Source: Anaerobacillus alkalilacustris (GTDB lineage Bacteria > Bacillota > Bacilli > Bacillales > Anaerobacillaceae). From it: a stretch of DNA of 64,000 bases. The position numbers and the translations under genes are program-made. Shown one piece after another: positions 29,901 to 41,461 of the stretch (within the stretch, counting starts at the first letter, position 1; every line of letters begins with the position of its first letter). Below the pieces are notes generated by a model. The model worked only from the letters and a program-made list of their open reading frames with translations, was not told where the DNA came from and did not search any database. Where the stretch lies: the NCBI RefSeq assembly GCF_001866005.1, contig NZ_MLQR01000029.1, positions 61,754 to 125,753 on the forward strand, given 5' to 3'.

Positions 29901-31895
29901 TTAAAGTATAGCCTTTAATTTTGCAACAACGTTATCTACAGTAAATCCATACTCTGCCATAAGTTTTTCACCTGGTGCTGATGCCCCAAACTGATCAATA
30001 GCAATTACAGAACCGTTATCACCAACATATTTATGCCATCCTAACGACGATCCCATTTCAATTCCTACTCGAGATTTTACCGTTGGTGGAATAACTGAAT
30101 CTTTATACTCTTGTGATTGTTTTTCAAAGCGGTCCCAACTTGGCATACTTACTACTGAAACATGAATTCCTTCTTTTTCAAGTTGTTGTTGCGCTTCTAC
30201 TGCTAATTGAACTTCTGAACCTGTTGCAAGTAACAAGCCATCTACATTACCTTTCGCAGGAGAAATAACATATGCACCTTTCTTCACGCCTTCATATGCT
30301 TCTGCTTTAGTGTTTTCTTGAGTCAAAATATCTTGACGAGATAATACTAGTAATGTTGGTTGATCTACACTTTCAACCGCTAACTTCCAAGCTGCAACAG
30401 TTTCATTGCTATCAGCAGGTCTAATAACACATAGACCAGGCATTGCACGTAAAGAAGATAGTTGTTCAACCGGTTCATGAGTTGGGCCATCTTCACCAAC
30501 AGCAATACTATCATGAGTCATAACATAAGTAACAGGTACCTTCATAAGTGCAGATAAACGAATAGCAGCACGTAAGTAGTCTGAGAAAACAAAGAACGTG
30601 GCACCAAACGGTTTCACTCCACCGTGTAAAGCCATTCCGTTTAATGCAGCACCCATAGCAAACTCCCTAACTCCAAACCAAACATTTCTTCCGCTATAAT
30701 TATCTCTAGAGAAGTTACTTTCCCCTTTTAGAAGGGTTTTATTAGAAGAAGCTAAATCCGCTGATCCACCAAAAATTTGCGAAACATTTTTGGCTATTGC
30801 ATTTAAAGCTTCACCTGAAGAAGATCGCGTAGCAACTTTATCTTTCCCGCCTTCATACACAGGAAGATTCTGATCCCAACCTTCTGGTAGTTGGCCACTT
30901 ACTGCAAGTTTAAACTCAGCTGCTAAATCTGGATATTTTTCTTCATATTGCTTAACTAAATCGTTCCACTCATCTTCTTTTACTTGCCCGTGTTCTTTCA
31001 CTTTTGCGAAAGCCTCTGAAACTTCTTCAGGAATATGAAATTCATTTTCATATGTCCATTTATAAGTCTCTTTAGTAAGCTTAACTTCATCTTTTCCAAG
31101 TGGTGCACCATGTGATGCGGATTTACCTCCTTTATTTGGAGACCCGTATCCAATTGTTGTCTTCACTTCAATTAATGTTGGACGATCGTCTTTTTTCGCT
31201 TCCTCAATGGCTTTATAAATATCATCAGTGCTATTTCCTTCTTCTACACGAATTACTTGCCATCCATAAGCTTTAAAGCGATTTTCTACATTTTCGCTGA
31301 AGGACATATGAAGATCGCCATCTAAAGAAATATCATTTGAATCGTATAATACAACTAATCGACCAAGTTTTAAATGCCCCGCTAAAGATGCTGCTTCTGC
31401 TGAAACACCTTCCATTAGGTCACCGTCACCACAAATAGAATATGTATAATGATCAACCACTTGAATATCCTCTTTATTATAAACTGCAGCTAGATGTCTT
31501 TCAGCCATAGCCATCCCAACTGCCATAGCAATACCTTGACCAAGTGGACCAGTCGTTGCGTCTACCCCTGGAGTATGACCGTACTCTGGATGCCCTGGAG
31601 TTTTACTTCCCCATTGACGAAAACTTTGTAAATCCTCTAAACTTACATCATATCCAGTTAGGTGAAGTAAGCTATAAAGTAACATTGAACCATGCCCGGC
31701 AGATAGTACAAAACGGTCGCGATTAAACCAATTAGGGTTTTTCGGATTATGGTTCATATACTTTCCAAAAAGTGCATATGCCATTGGTGCTGCCCCCATC
31801 GGCATTCCTGGGTGTCCTGAGTTTGCTTTTTCAATACTATCAATTGATAAAGTACGTATCGTATTAATTGCTAATTCATCAACGTGATTCGTCAT
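29901..31895 (-). CDS. tkt: Transketolase
   Basis: A thiamine-diphosphate enzyme of the pentose phosphate pathway that moves two-carbon units between sugar phosphates. 664 residues from ATG 31895; a start four codons earlier touches the ribosome site AAGG. Landmarks are [17 protein letters not shown], the TPP motif [20 protein letters not shown], and the pyrimidine-domain [18 protein letters not shown]. The position between ynzC and sirA is conserved with B. subtilis. Confidence 0.97.
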   Translation of the reverse strand: MTNHVDELAINTIRTLSIDSIEKANSGHPGMPMGAAPMAYALFGKYMNHNPKNPNWFNRDRFVLSAGHGSMLLYSLLHLTGYDVSLEDLQSFRQWGSKTPGHPEYGHTPGVDATTGPLGQGIAMAVGMAMAERHLAAVYNKEDIQVVDHYTYSICGDGDLMEGVSAEAASLAGHLKLGRLVVLYDSNDISLDGDLHMSFSENVENRFKAYGWQVIRVEEGNSTDDIYKAIEEAKKDDRPTLIEVKTTIGYGSPNKGGKSASHGAPLGKDEVKLTKETYKWTYENEFHIPEEVSEAFAKVKEHGQVKEDEWNDLVKQYEEKYPDLAAEFKLAVSGQLPEGWDQNLPVYEGGKDKVATRSSSGEALNAIAKNVSQIFGGSADLASSNKTLLKGESNFSRDNYSGRNVWFGVREFAMGAALNGMALHGGVKPFGATFFVFSDYLRAAIRLSALMKVPVTYVMTHDSIAVGEDGPTHEPVEQLSSLRAMPGLCVIRPADSNETVAAWKLAVESVDQPTLLVLSRQDILTQENTKAEAYEGVKKGAYVISPAKGNVDGLLLATGSEVQLAVEAQQQLEKEGIHVSVVSMPSWDRFEKQSQEYKDSVIPPTVKSRVGIEMGSSLGWHKYVGDNGSVIAIDQFGASAPGEKLMAEYGFTVDNVVAKLKAIL

Positions 31896-32283
31896 GTAAT
31901 CGATCATCCTTTCCGTAAATAAACATTTCGATTAACATCATATACTTTCTTTTGTCAATAAACAAGAACATCGGCGGATTTTGACGAAATTTTTTCAGAA
32001 AAAAATTGACCTTCATCATATCTTAGGGACACATTAAATTATCGTTTCCAAAAAATATTAAATAGCAAACTACCTCTAAGGAAAAATAATGAAGTAATGT
32101 ACAAAGTGTAAAACTACGATTGTAGTGATTAACATTTCCATCAGAAGCATCAAAAAATATTTATATTTTTCTATTTAGAATATTACTTTTGAGATAAAAT
32201 ATTCAATAACAAAGAAAAAACTGACAGTTAAGGTGTCGGTACAAACAATTCATACAGAAAACACCTTAACAAAAGCCAGTTCA
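31896..32283. other. Intergenic region between ynzC and tkt
   Basis: Contains the ynzC terminator at its right end and the tkt promoter region. The remaining 250 bases are AT-rich with no recognised structure. Confidence 0.5.
32213..32283 (-). terminator. Terminator of the yneA-yneB-ynzC operon
   Basis: On the minus strand GTTAAGGTGT pairs with ACACCTTAAC, an outer AACTG/CAGTT pair closes the stem, and T6 follows. Confidence 0.75.
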
Positions 32284-32526
32284 CTAATGTTTAAGAAAAG
32301 TATTATTTGCTTTTTTACTTGCTTTTAACTTTTGGGGTGTTACATCTTGGCCTTTTTCATCAACTACTTTTATTGAATGAAGATGATTTTTAAAAGATGA
32401 ACGGAACGTTTGAATGTATTCTTGACGTAATTTTTGTTGTTCTTTTGTCTCTTCCGGAGTGAGACCACCACTTTTTGCTTTTTTTGAAAGCTCATTTATA
32501 CGTTGTAGCTTTTCTTTTGACAACAT
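32284..32526 (-). CDS. ynzC: YnzC, DUF896 protein
   Basis: An 80-residue helical protein of the DUF896 family ([19 protein letters not shown]-like: [20 protein letters not shown]). The B. subtilis homologue is the third gene of the SOS-induced yneA operon; the function is unknown. The same order is kept here. Confidence 0.92.
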   Translation of the reverse strand: MLSKEKLQRINELSKKAKSGGLTPEETKEQQKLRQEYIQTFRSSFKNHLHSIKVVDEKGQDVTPQKLKASKKANNTFLKH

Positions 32527-32589
32527 GGGATAAAACCTCCAACTTCTTTCTAAATCTACTATTAAATGTACATGAATTGAAGGTTTTTT

Positions 32590-33544
<955 letters not shown>

Positions 33545-33570
33545 TAAATCCACTTCACTTTCTATTTTAA

Positions 33571-33639
33571 AGAATGTTTGTTCTCACCTATAATACAAGA
33601 ACACCCGTTCTCGGTCAACTGTTTTAGAACTTATGTTTG
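33571..33639. promoter_or_regulatory. Three LexA (SOS) boxes between yneA and lexA
   Basis: AGAATGTTTGTTCT (33571-33584), AGAACACCCGTTCT (33598-33611) and AGAACTTATGTTTG (33626-33639) all fit the Bacillus pattern CGAACNNNNGTTYG with one or two changes. Three boxes in this divergent region are also known from B. subtilis. They would repress both yneA-yneB-ynzC and lexA until RecA triggers LexA cleavage. Confidence 0.9.
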
Positions 33640-33701
33640 CATGCATTAGTGGAATATTGTATAATATATGGTAAGAAGACTAGTAAATGGGGTGCTACAT
33701 A

Positions 33702-34328
33702 ATGACTAAGGTATCGAAGAGACAACTAGAGATACTCGAGTACATCAAAGATGAAGTTCGAAAAAAAGGCTATCCACCTTCTGTAAGGGAAATTGGAGAG
33801 GCTGTTGGACTAGCATCAAGTTCAACCGTACATGGCCATCTATCACGATTAGAAAAAAAGGGATTTATTCGTAGAGATCCTACGAAGCCTAGAGCAATTG
33901 AAGTATTAGAATCAAAAGAAAACGCTGAGCACGAACAAATACTAACAAATACCGCTTATGCCCCTATCATCGGAAAAGTAACTGCTGGTGAACCAATTAC
34001 AGCTTACGAAAATATAGAAGATTATCTACCTCTTCCCGAAAAGTTTGTGGGGGATTCTAATGTCTTTGTACTTATTATTCAAGGAGATAGTATGATAGAG
34101 GCCGGTATATACGATAAAGATATGGTTATTGTAAGACAACAACAAACTGCTAATAACGGTGATATAGTAGTAGCTATGACAGAGGAAGATGAGGCTACAG
34201 TAAAGCGTTTCTTTAGAGAAAAAGATTTCATTAGACTTCAGCCGGAAAATTCAACAATGGAACCTATTATTCTTAAAAACTGTTCAATCCTCGGAAAAGT
34301 CGTCGGAGTATTTCGAACAGTACATTAA
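33702..34328 (+). CDS. lexA: LexA repressor
   Basis: The SOS repressor, 208 residues from ATG 33702 (a GGGGTG site precedes it). An N-terminal winged helix ([39 protein letters not shown]) is followed by the self-cleavage domain: the cleaved Ala-Gly bond in GKVTAGEP, the catalytic Ser in GDSMIEAG and the Lys in EATVKRFF. A family A repeat begins right after the stop. Confidence 0.97.
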   Translation: MTKVSKRQLEILEYIKDEVRKKGYPPSVREIGEAVGLASSSTVHGHLSRLEKKGFIRRDPTKPRAIEVLESKENAEHEQILTNTAYAPIIGKVTAGEPITAYENIEDYLPLPEKFVGDSNVFVLIIQGDSMIEAGIYDKDMVIVRQQQTANNGDIVVAMTEEDEATVKRFFREKDFIRLQPENSTMEPIILKNCSILGKVVGVFRTVH

Positions 34329-34612
34329 AACAGAAGCGCAAGACGCCGCCGATCGGTGACAAACACTGGTAGGTCGGCAAGAAGCGGTCTGCTCTTTGGC
34401 CGCAATCTACGTGCTTTAGCTTACTCCTAGCATAGCTCTGAAGTAAGCTTTCTTGAAGCAGTGTTTTGTGGGGCGAGTAATCGCAGGGGCAATTGTTTTT
34501 CGTGCGACGAAGGATCTCAAGCAATAATTGAAGTCCGTTGCTTAACTGAAGCGGCCGAGCTCGTAGACTACTTGCGCTAGACAGTTTCTAAGTTTGAAAT
34601 ATATATTCTTAT
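34329..34612 (+). repeat. Repeat family A, copy after lexA
   Basis: Left end AGAAGCGCAAGACGCCGCC, right end GTAGACTACTTGCGCTAG and tail AAGTTTGAAATATATATTCT. The internal frame is degenerate at its start but still reads LTEAAELVDYLRstop. It begins one base after the lexA stop codon. Confidence 0.85.
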
Positions 34613-34621
34613 TTTAAATTC

Positions 34622-34648
34622 AAACCACCCGTTATCACCGGTGGTTTT
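34622..34648 (+). terminator. Hairpin after lexA (terminator or IS200 end)
   Basis: AACCACC pairs with GGTGGTT, followed by TTCT. It could end lexA transcripts or be the right-end hairpin of the adjacent IS200 relic. Confidence 0.55.
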
Positions 34649-34774
34649 CTCTACGGTTGAAAGACTTTATTACTGCCCAAACCCTAAAGGTCTACTGAAC
34701 TGTTCGTCATTTGTACTACTTTTGCGGCCAGACCTCAAAGACCTTCTATTTACTTTTTTCCTTTTTCTATTTAC

Positions 34775-35221
34775 CTATTCGCCTGTAAATGGATCTATAT
34801 ATTCTAATAAGCTTAATTGTTCTGCGACTATACCATCTTGTATTTGATTTTTTTAATACTGTTCAATCATTTTTTTCCTACTGTATTCACATAAAAACCT
34901 GTACACCAAAACCGTACCTATATTTAAATATTTGCATGCCAATCAAATATGATTAAACTACTTTTTTCCCTTTTAAATACTGCACAAATGAAGACACACT
35001 CCTCTTTGGTTGGATACTCACTAGCATATGTATATGTATGTGACCTTTACATGCCGTTGCATTTTTAATCTCTACTCCTTTTCTCTCACATAATGTTCTT
35101 AATATTTCTCCTATATCTTTCTTTAACTTCCCATAAATTATTCGCCTCCTATACTTAGGAGTAAAACGATATGATACTTACAATTCCACACTTTGTATGC
35201 ACTATTTGTGTCTTTAAACAT
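34775..35221 (-). pseudogene. IS200/IS605-family TnpA, decayed
   Basis: From ATG 35221 the minus strand reads KDTNSAYKVWNCKYHIV and, through several frameshifts and stops, KKDIGEILRTLCERKGVEI, KGHIHIHMLVSIQPK-like sequence, VSSFVQYLKGK, a YRYGFGV segment and finally EYIDPFTGE. This is a Y1 transposase of a different subgroup from the one at the left window edge. Multiple stops make it inactive. Confidence 0.8.
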
Positions 35222-35227
35222 TAATAC

Positions 35228-35482
35228 TCTCCGTTTGCTTGGCACAAAGCCACTCTTCGGCTTCTTACGTACTTCTGCCTCTTCAAGTATTTACCTCTTA
35301 GTAAGCTTCCTCGAAGCAGTGTTTTGTGCGACGAGTAATCACAGGATAAAAGCAGGCATGAAGCTAATCAATGAAGGATTTCAAAAAATAGTAATTGAAG
35401 TCAGCAACTTGGCTGAAGTGACAGAGCTCGTAGGCTGCTTGCGCTAGACAGTTTCCAAGTTAGAAATTTATAAATTCTGATA
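35228..35482 (+). repeat. Repeat family A, copy truncated at its left end
   Basis: Begins inside the element (CCGTTTGCTTGGCACAAAGC) directly beside the IS200 relic and ends with the full tail TTAGAAATTTATAAATTCTG. The internal frame from ATG 35358 is intact: MKLINEGFQKIVIEVSNLA, then EVTELVGCLRstop. Confidence 0.85.
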
Positions 35483-35487
35483 CTGAA

Positions 35488-35523
35488 ATAAAAACCCTTG
35501 ATACCAGTGGCATCAAGGGTTTG
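35488..35523 (-). terminator. Terminator of glnA
   Basis: On the minus strand AAACCCTTGAT pairs with ATCAAGGGTTT, followed by T-rich sequence. Confidence 0.85.
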
Positions 35524-35528
35524 AAGGA

Positions 35529-36866
35529 TTAATAAATTGAAATATATTGCTCGCGCTCCCAAGGGTGAACTTGTGTGCGGAACATATCCCACTCTATTTC
35601 TTTTGCTTCGATGAAATTAGCTAAAGCATGCTCACCGATAGCATTTGTAATTACTTCGTTAGATTTTAACACTTCAAGAGCTTCTTTTAAAGTTGCAGGT
35701 AGGTCATTAATACCAGCTTCTTCACGCTCTTCCTTATTCATGATGTAAATATTACGATCTGTTGGCGCTGGTGGAGTAAGCTTGTTTTTAATACCATCTA
35801 AGCCAGCTGCTAACATTGCTGCCATTGCTAAATAAGGGTTTGCCGCAGGGTCTGGACTACGCACCTCAATACGAGTACTTAAACCACGAGATGCTGGGAT
35901 ACGGATTAGCGGGCTACGATTTTGCATAGACCATGCTACATAACAAGGAGCTTCGTATCCTGGTACAAGTCGCTTATAAGAATTTACAGTAGGATTTGTA
36001 AGTGCTGTAAATGCTTGTGCGTGTTTAATGATTCCAGCTAAAAAGTGCATTGCAGTAACACTTAAACCAGTTTCACTAGATGTATCTTCAAATACATTTT
36101 TGTCACCTTTAAATAAGGACATATTGCAGTGCATTCCAGATCCATTTACACCGAATAATGGCTTTGGCATAAATGTTGCATGCAATCCGTGTTTTCTAGC
36201 AATTGTTTTTACAACTAGTTTGAACGTTTGAATGTTATCACAAGTTGTAACTGCATCTGCATATTTAAAGTCAATTTCATGTTGTCCAGGAGCAACTTCA
36301 TGGTGAGACGCTTCAATTTCAAAGCCCATATCTTCAAGCTCTAAAACAATATCACGACGGCAGTTTTCCCCTAAATCTGTTGGCGCTAAATCAAAGTATC
36401 CGCCTTTATCGTTAAGCTCCATTGTAGGCTCGCCTTTTTCATCAACTTTAAATAAGAAGAATTCTGGTTCTGGACCAATATTGAAAGATGTGAACCCCAT
36501 TTCTTTCGCTTCAGCTAAAACACGCTTCAATACACCACGAGGGTCTCCAGCGAAAGGCCTTCCAGTTGGATCATAAATGTCACAAATTAAACGAGCAACT
36601 TTTCCTTTTTCACTTGTCCAAGGAAAAACAACCCAAGTATCTAAGTCTGGATATAAATACATATCAGATTCTTCGATACGTACGAAACCTTCAATTGAAG
36701 ATCCGTCGAACATCATTTTGTTGTCTAATACTTTTGTTAATTGACTAATAGGAACCTCTACATTTTTAATAATCCCTAATAAATCAGTAAATTGTAAGCG
36801 AAGAAATCTTACATTTTCTTCCTTTGCCATAGTAAAGATGTCTTCTCGCGTAAATGTTGTAGTCAT
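35529..36866 (-). CDS. glnA: Glutamine synthetase, type I-alpha
   Basis: Makes glutamine from glutamate, ammonia and ATP; in Bacillus it also signals nitrogen status to GlnR and TnrA. 445 residues, the short feedback-inhibited form without the adenylylation site. Landmarks are [48 protein letters not shown] and NRSPLIRIP. It lies 93 bases downstream of glnR, as in other Bacillaceae. Confidence 0.97.
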   Translation of the reverse strand: MTTTFTREDIFTMAKEENVRFLRLQFTDLLGIIKNVEVPISQLTKVLDNKMMFDGSSIEGFVRIEESDMYLYPDLDTWVVFPWTSEKGKVARLICDIYDPTGRPFAGDPRGVLKRVLAEAKEMGFTSFNIGPEPEFFLFKVDEKGEPTMELNDKGGYFDLAPTDLGENCRRDIVLELEDMGFEIEASHHEVAPGQHEIDFKYADAVTTCDNIQTFKLVVKTIARKHGLHATFMPKPLFGVNGSGMHCNMSLFKGDKNVFEDTSSETGLSVTAMHFLAGIIKHAQAFTALTNPTVNSYKRLVPGYEAPCYVAWSMQNRSPLIRIPASRGLSTRIEVRSPDPAANPYLAMAAMLAAGLDGIKNKLTPPAPTDRNIYIMNKEEREEAGINDLPATLKEALEVLKSNEVITNAIGEHALANFIEAKEIEWDMFRTQVHPWEREQYISIY

Positions 36867-36959
36867 AACTATATCCTCCTAAAAAATTTTATATAAGTAT
36901 TATTTTTATTTTAACCATCATAAAGAATTAATCTTTTCGAATGATGAATCGTACCGTTT

Positions 36960-37370
36960 TTAATGAAAAAATCGAGAAAGTTCTCCTTGAATTAAAGAAG
37001 TCTTTCCATGTCTCCCTGCTACTAGTAGCTCTTTTTTCAAATAGCTTCTTAACTGTTTTTCAGTGAGGTCTTTTTGTACTTTTCTATCTGGATTTTCAAT
37101 GATATTATGTTTAAGACCATTAAATTGTTGTTTCATTATGAATATTTGCTTAATTCCAGAAATATTAATCCCTTGTTCAATTAATTCCTTTATTTCTAGT
37201 AATCTGTCTACATCATTGAAGGAATAGAGCCTTTGATTACCGTCCGTTCGTATCGGAAAAATTAAACCATGTTCTTCATAATATCGAATTTGTCTCGGAG
37301 TCAACTCGGTGAGTTTCTTGACAATACCAATTGGAAATAAAGGCATATTTCTTCTAACTTGGTCTCCCAA
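36960..37370 (-). CDS. glnR: GlnR, MerR-type repressor of glutamine synthetase
   Basis: A 136-residue repressor that represses glnRA when nitrogen is plentiful. The MerR-type helix-turn-helix reads MPLFPIGIVKKLTELTPRQI, then RYYEEHGLIFP. The C-terminal tail ending QGELSRFFH is the segment that receives the signal from feedback-inhibited glutamine synthetase. AGAGGGGGGAGG precedes the start. No unambiguous TGTNAN7TNACA operator was found by eye. Confidence 0.95.
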   Translation of the reverse strand: MGDQVRRNMPLFPIGIVKKLTELTPRQIRYYEEHGLIFPIRTDGNQRLYSFNDVDRLLEIKELIEQGINISGIKQIFIMKQQFNGLKHNIIENPDRKVQKDLTEKQLRSYLKKELLVAGRHGKTSLIQGELSRFFH

Positions 37371-37449
37371 CTGCCTCCCCCCTCTGACTTGATATTTATA
37401 GGTTACATTACGACACGAAACCTGTCAATACGTGTAAGGTAAGTTGACA

Positions 37450-37484
37450 TTAAAAGTATGTGAGATTTCCTCACATACTTTTCG
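37450..37484 (-). terminator. Hairpin upstream of glnR
   Basis: AAGTATGTGAG pairs with CTCACATACTT around four bases. On the minus strand TTTT follows the stem. It lies between the ynbB terminator and the glnR promoter. Confidence 0.5.
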
Positions 37485-37542
37485 CCGGTTATTTATTGAC
37501 ATTATTATCATCCCCTTAATCTTTTTTTGTATTAATAAAAAT

Positions 37543-37581
37543 AGTCAAATCGAATATTTATTTATACTCGATTTGACTATT
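37543..37581 (-). terminator. Terminator near the ynbB stop
   Basis: On the minus strand ATAGTCAAATCGA pairs with TCGATTTGACTAT, followed by TTTTATT. Confidence 0.8.
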
Positions 37582-37583
37582 TA

Positions 37584-38852
37584 TTAGATAGTTAATAACT
37601 TTTCATTGATAAGGTGATCTACTGCAGTTAAAATACCGATTTTGACATGACTATATGTAAGCCCGCCTTGAACATAGGCAATATATGGTTCTCTAATCGG
37701 TCCATCAGCTGTAAATTCGATACTCGCACCTTGAATGAAAGTACCTGCCGCCATTATAACTTCACTTTCATAACCAGGCATAGCGCTTGGGTAAGGTGTC
37801 ACATGGGAGTTTATGGGTGATGCTAATTGTATTCCCTGACAAAAAGCAACCATCATTTCAGCATTTGGAAATTGAACTGATTGAATCAGATCCGTTCTAC
37901 TGGCATCCCATTTTGGGTTAGTCGAAAATTGTAATTTTTCTAGAAAAGCTGCTGTAAAAATCGCCCCCTTAAGCGCCTGGGCAACTACATGTGGTGCTAA
38001 GAAAAAACCTTGATACATTTCTTGTAAACTATAAAGTGAAGCTCCACCTTCTTTTCCTATACCAGGTGCAGCCAAACGGTATGAGGCTAGATCAACTAGT
38101 TCCTCTTTCCCGACAATATAACCTCCAGTTTTTACAATTCCACCACCTGGATTTTTGATTAATGAACCGGCCATTAAGTCCGCTCCAACATGACATGGTT
38201 CCATCGTCTCAACGAATTCTCCGTAGCAATTATCAACGAATACAACAACATCCTTCTTGATTTCCTTAACAAAATCAATCATTTCTTCAATTTCATTAAT
38301 AGTAAAAGATGGTCGGTTAGCATAGCCCTTAGAACGTTGAATCCCAATAACTTTTGTATTAGATTTAATATTTTTTGCAACAGCCTCAAAATCAACACTA
38401 CCATCTTGGCTAAGTTCAACGCAACCATATTTAATCCCAAATTCTTTCAATGAACCATTTCCATTACCACGAATCCCAACTACCTCTTCTAGAGTATCGT
38501 AAGGCTTTCCTGTAATATACAGTAGTTCATCTCCTGGCCGTAAGACTCCGAATAAACATGTTGCAATGGCATGTGTGCCAGAAATGATCTGCGGCCGAAC
38601 AATTGCCGCTTCACCACCAAATACATCTGCATAAATGGCTTCTAACGTGTCTCTTCCAGCATCATCGTAACCATATCCAGTTGATGGAGTAAAATGAAAG
38701 TCAGATACTTGATACTTACGAAACGACTGCAAAATTTTCAACTGATTGATTTCCATTTTTTCTTCAATCTTTATATGTATATCTTTAATTTTGGTTTCAA
38801 TTTCTTTCGTTATTTCTTTTAATTTTGCTCCACTTGTAAATTGATCGTACAT
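37584..38852 (-). CDS. ynbB: YnbB, PLP-dependent methionine gamma-lyase-like protein
   Basis: A 422-residue PLP-fold protein of the family once called aluminium resistance proteins. Landmarks are YGYDDAGRDTLEAIYADVFG, RPQIISGTHAIA, VFVDNCYGEFVE and the PLP lysine region DLMAGSLIKNPGGG. The reaction in Bacillus is not established. It lies between hflX and glnR as in B. subtilis. Confidence 0.9.
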   Translation of the reverse strand: MYDQFTSGAKLKEITKEIETKIKDIHIKIEEKMEINQLKILQSFRKYQVSDFHFTPSTGYGYDDAGRDTLEAIYADVFGGEAAIVRPQIISGTHAIATCLFGVLRPGDELLYITGKPYDTLEEVVGIRGNGNGSLKEFGIKYGCVELSQDGSVDFEAVAKNIKSNTKVIGIQRSKGYANRPSFTINEIEEMIDFVKEIKKDVVVFVDNCYGEFVETMEPCHVGADLMAGSLIKNPGGGIVKTGGYIVGKEELVDLASYRLAAPGIGKEGGASLYSLQEMYQGFFLAPHVVAQALKGAIFTAAFLEKLQFSTNPKWDASRTDLIQSVQFPNAEMMVAFCQGIQLASPINSHVTPYPSAMPGYESEVIMAAGTFIQGASIEFTADGPIREPYIAYVQGGLTYSHVKIGILTAVDHLINEKLLTI

Positions 38853-38863
38853 ATTAACTCCTT

Positions 38864-40129
38864 TTACACTTTGAATTCTTGTAATTGTTTATAAATGGAT
38901 GTATCCGGTGAAACATACCCACTTAAAAAATAACTTTCTTCATCTTCTAACCAAGTTTGTTTTTCAATGATCGCACTACTAGAACATTTTGCTATCAATC
39001 TTCCTTCACTCACATGAATTTTCGCTTCAAAATATTGTAATGTAACCATTATTTCTTTTTCTAGTTTTTTTAGTAATTTTTCTAAGTCTTTTTCTTTAAG
39101 GGCTGAAATTATTATTGATTTTATTCCTTCTGTTGGTATAAAGTTAGACATCATATTATCCCGCTTATTGTAAACTGTCAAAATTGGAACATCTTTCACA
39201 TTAAGCTCGTCTAACAAAGATAACACGGTTTGTTCGTGGTTATAATAATCATCACTAGAACAGTCAACGACATGCAACAAGAAGTCAGCTTCACAGACCT
39301 CTTCTAATGTCGAACGAAAGGCTGCTACTAGTGTTGTTGGTAGGTCTTGAATAAATCCTACCGTATCAGTTAATAAGACTTGAAATCCACTAGGGAGTTT
39401 CAATCTCCTTGTAAGTGGGTCTAATGTCGCAAATAATAAATCTTCTTCTAATGCATCAGCCTTTGTTAAACGATTATGAAGAGTAGATTTTCCAGCGTTA
39501 GTATATCCAACTAAAGCAACTTGAAGAGTTCGGTTTTCTTTTCTCCGTTCACGGTATAATGTACGATGTTTCACAATTGTCTTTAGTTGCTCTTTGATTT
39601 CATCCATTCGTCTACGTATATGTCTTCGATCAGTCTCAAGTTGCGTCTCCCCTGGTCCTCGTGTTCCAATTCCTCCCCCAAGCCTCGATAACGAATGACC
39701 TTGTCCAGCTAAGCGTGGTAATAGATAATTTAACTGAGCAAGCTCTACTTGAAGTTTACCTTCTTTTGACTTAGCTCTTCGTGAGAATATATCTAAAATA
39801 AGTTGAGTTCGATCAATAATTCTTGCAGAAATTTGCGAGTTTAAGTTACGAACTTGACTGCTTGAAAGTTCATCATTAAAAATGACAACATCAATTTCAA
39901 GCTCTTCTACAAGAGGGATAATTTCTTCGATTTTCCCCTTGCCAATATAAGTAGCCCGATCAAAGCTATACCGATTTTGAAAAACCGTACTAATCACCTT
40001 ACCACCAGCAGTTTTAGTTAATGAGGATAGCTCTTCCATAGAATAGCGAAAGCGTTCTTCACTAGTATCAAACAATTTACAACCTACAAGTAACACTTGT
40101 TCTTCAGTATTGTTACTTAATTCACCCAA
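38864..40129 (-). CDS. hflX: GTPase HflX
   Basis: A 421-residue ribosome-associated GTPase that splits stalled or stressed 70S ribosomes. The N-terminal HflX domain ends in GGIGTRGPGETQLETDRR; the G domain has G1 GYTNAGKST, G3 DTVGFI and G4 NKRD. In B. subtilis it is ynbA, between spoVK and ynbB, the same as here. Confidence 0.95.
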   Translation of the reverse strand: MGELSNNTEEQVLLVGCKLFDTSEERFRYSMEELSSLTKTAGGKVISTVFQNRYSFDRATYIGKGKIEEIIPLVEELEIDVVIFNDELSSSQVRNLNSQISARIIDRTQLILDIFSRRAKSKEGKLQVELAQLNYLLPRLAGQGHSLSRLGGGIGTRGPGETQLETDRRHIRRRMDEIKEQLKTIVKHRTLYRERRKENRTLQVALVGYTNAGKSTLHNRLTKADALEEDLLFATLDPLTRRLKLPSGFQVLLTDTVGFIQDLPTTLVAAFRSTLEEVCEADFLLHVVDCSSDDYYNHEQTVLSLLDELNVKDVPILTVYNKRDNMMSNFIPTEGIKSIIISALKEKDLEKLLKKLEKEIMVTLQYFEAKIHVSEGRLIAKCSSSAIIEKQTWLEDEESYFLSGYVSPDTSIYKQLQEFKV

Positions 40130-40205
40130 TATTTCACAACCTTTTTTTCTAAACTCTTTTTGTTACAATTTATTATTACCATTCTTTACTATAATCTTTC
40201 TACTA

Positions 40206-40270
40206 GAAAAAGCGCAAGTGGTCTGGAGAATTACTACCTTTAAAGTTGTACGAAGACTTGCGCATAGCAG
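40206..40270. repeat. Small inverted repeat resembling repeat family A ends
   Basis: AAAAAGCGCAAGT and ACTTGCGC are inverted about 45 bases apart. The left arm matches the start of family A, but no tail is present, so membership is uncertain. Confidence 0.35.
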
Positions 40271-40354
40271 CTGTTACATTAATCCATAAAAGAAAACGAA
40301 CCTTCTTATTTCACACTGAATTACAATCTAGTACTTTAATTCCACAGAAAAAAA

Positions 40355-41302
40355 TCAAGTTTTTCTCATCTTAAAGTCATCTTTCGTTAACGTTAATAGT
40401 GTTTCTCTGTCATATTTACCTTCATGCAGAAGCCGTACAGCCTGTGCCCTAACTGCCTTTTCTACGACATTTCGAATTAACCGGCCATTACTAAAATTAT
40501 AGCTTCTTTCCACTCTTAATGACTGTAAATAGTCTCGTAGTTTCCATTCAGCTTCTGTAGAAATCACATACTCTCTTTCATTTAACATTTTTTTTGCGAT
40601 CTCCATTAATTCATCGTTTGTATAATCGGGAAACTTCATCGTTATCGGAAAGCGTGACGGTAAACCAGGATTTAAGGATAAAAAGTGGTCCATTTCTCTA
40701 GAATATCCTGCTAAAATCAGAACAAAGTCATGTTGTTGGTCTTCCATTGCTTTGACCAAAGTATCAATAGCTTCTTTTCCAAAATCTTTTTCTCCACCTC
40801 TTGCTAAAGAGTAAGCTTCATCAATAAATAAAATACCACCAACAGCTTTTTTTACTAAATCACGTGTTTTTTGTGCAGTATGCCCTATATATTCACCTAC
40901 CAAATCCGCGCGTTCCACTTCTAGCAAATGACCTTTTGACAATACTTCCATTTCCTTGAAAAGTTTAGCTAAAAGCCTAGCAACCGTGGTTTTCCCTGTT
41001 CCAGGATTCCCTTTAAAAATCATGTGCAATACTTGCTTTCCTACTTTTAATCCTTGTTCTTTCCTGCATTTATTAATATATAGCCACGCATAGATTTCCT
41101 TGATAAATTTTTTCATTTCTGATAATCCAACTAACTCTTCAAGCTCTTTTTCAATTTTTTCAAGAATATAGTGCTTTTCCCTATCTACATCAGTAAAGAC
41201 ACTTTTTTGATCAAAATTTTTTTTTAACTCCTTCTGATTTAAGACGATATTTATCTGTCCTCTAGACTTAAGAGACAAGGGTTTATCCATAGACTTCACC
41301 AC
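40355..41302 (-). CDS. spoVK: Stage V sporulation protein K (AAA+ ATPase)
   Basis: A CbxX/CfxQ-type AAA+ ATPase made in the mother cell and needed for spore maturation. 315 residues. LEELVGLSEMKKFIKEIYAW precedes Walker A GNPGTGKTTVA, Walker B GILFIDEAYSL and the sensor region DFVLILAGYSREMD, then the arginine-finger region LPSRFPITMKF. It neighbours hflX as in B. subtilis. Confidence 0.95.
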   Translation of the reverse strand: MVKSMDKPLSLKSRGQINIVLNQKELKKNFDQKSVFTDVDREKHYILEKIEKELEELVGLSEMKKFIKEIYAWLYINKCRKEQGLKVGKQVLHMIFKGNPGTGKTTVARLLAKLFKEMEVLSKGHLLEVERADLVGEYIGHTAQKTRDLVKKAVGGILFIDEAYSLARGGEKDFGKEAIDTLVKAMEDQQHDFVLILAGYSREMDHFLSLNPGLPSRFPITMKFPDYTNDELMEIAKKMLNEREYVISTEAEWKLRDYLQSLRVERSYNFSNGRLIRNVVEKAVRAQAVRLLHEGKYDRETLLTLTKDDFKMRKT

Positions 41303-41461
41303 CTTATCAACATATTAAAGTCGGAAACTTAATCAACCATTTGTGATCAGTATACTCCAAAGCATGAAAAGTGTGACAAATGCCTATTTTCTCTTGCTAT
41401 TTTAAAGCAACAATAGTCAATCGTTGTTATAATTAATGTAATAATATCAGGAGGGGATGTA

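Noticed and set aside
34641-34847. Plus-strand open frame of 68 codons after lexA
   Set aside because: It lies antisense to the decayed IS200 transposase region and has no ribosome site or recognisable domain.
37371-37449. GlnR/TnrA operator upstream of glnR
   Set aside because: Several TGT and ACA triplets occur, but none has the TGTNAN7TNACA spacing; the site was not called.
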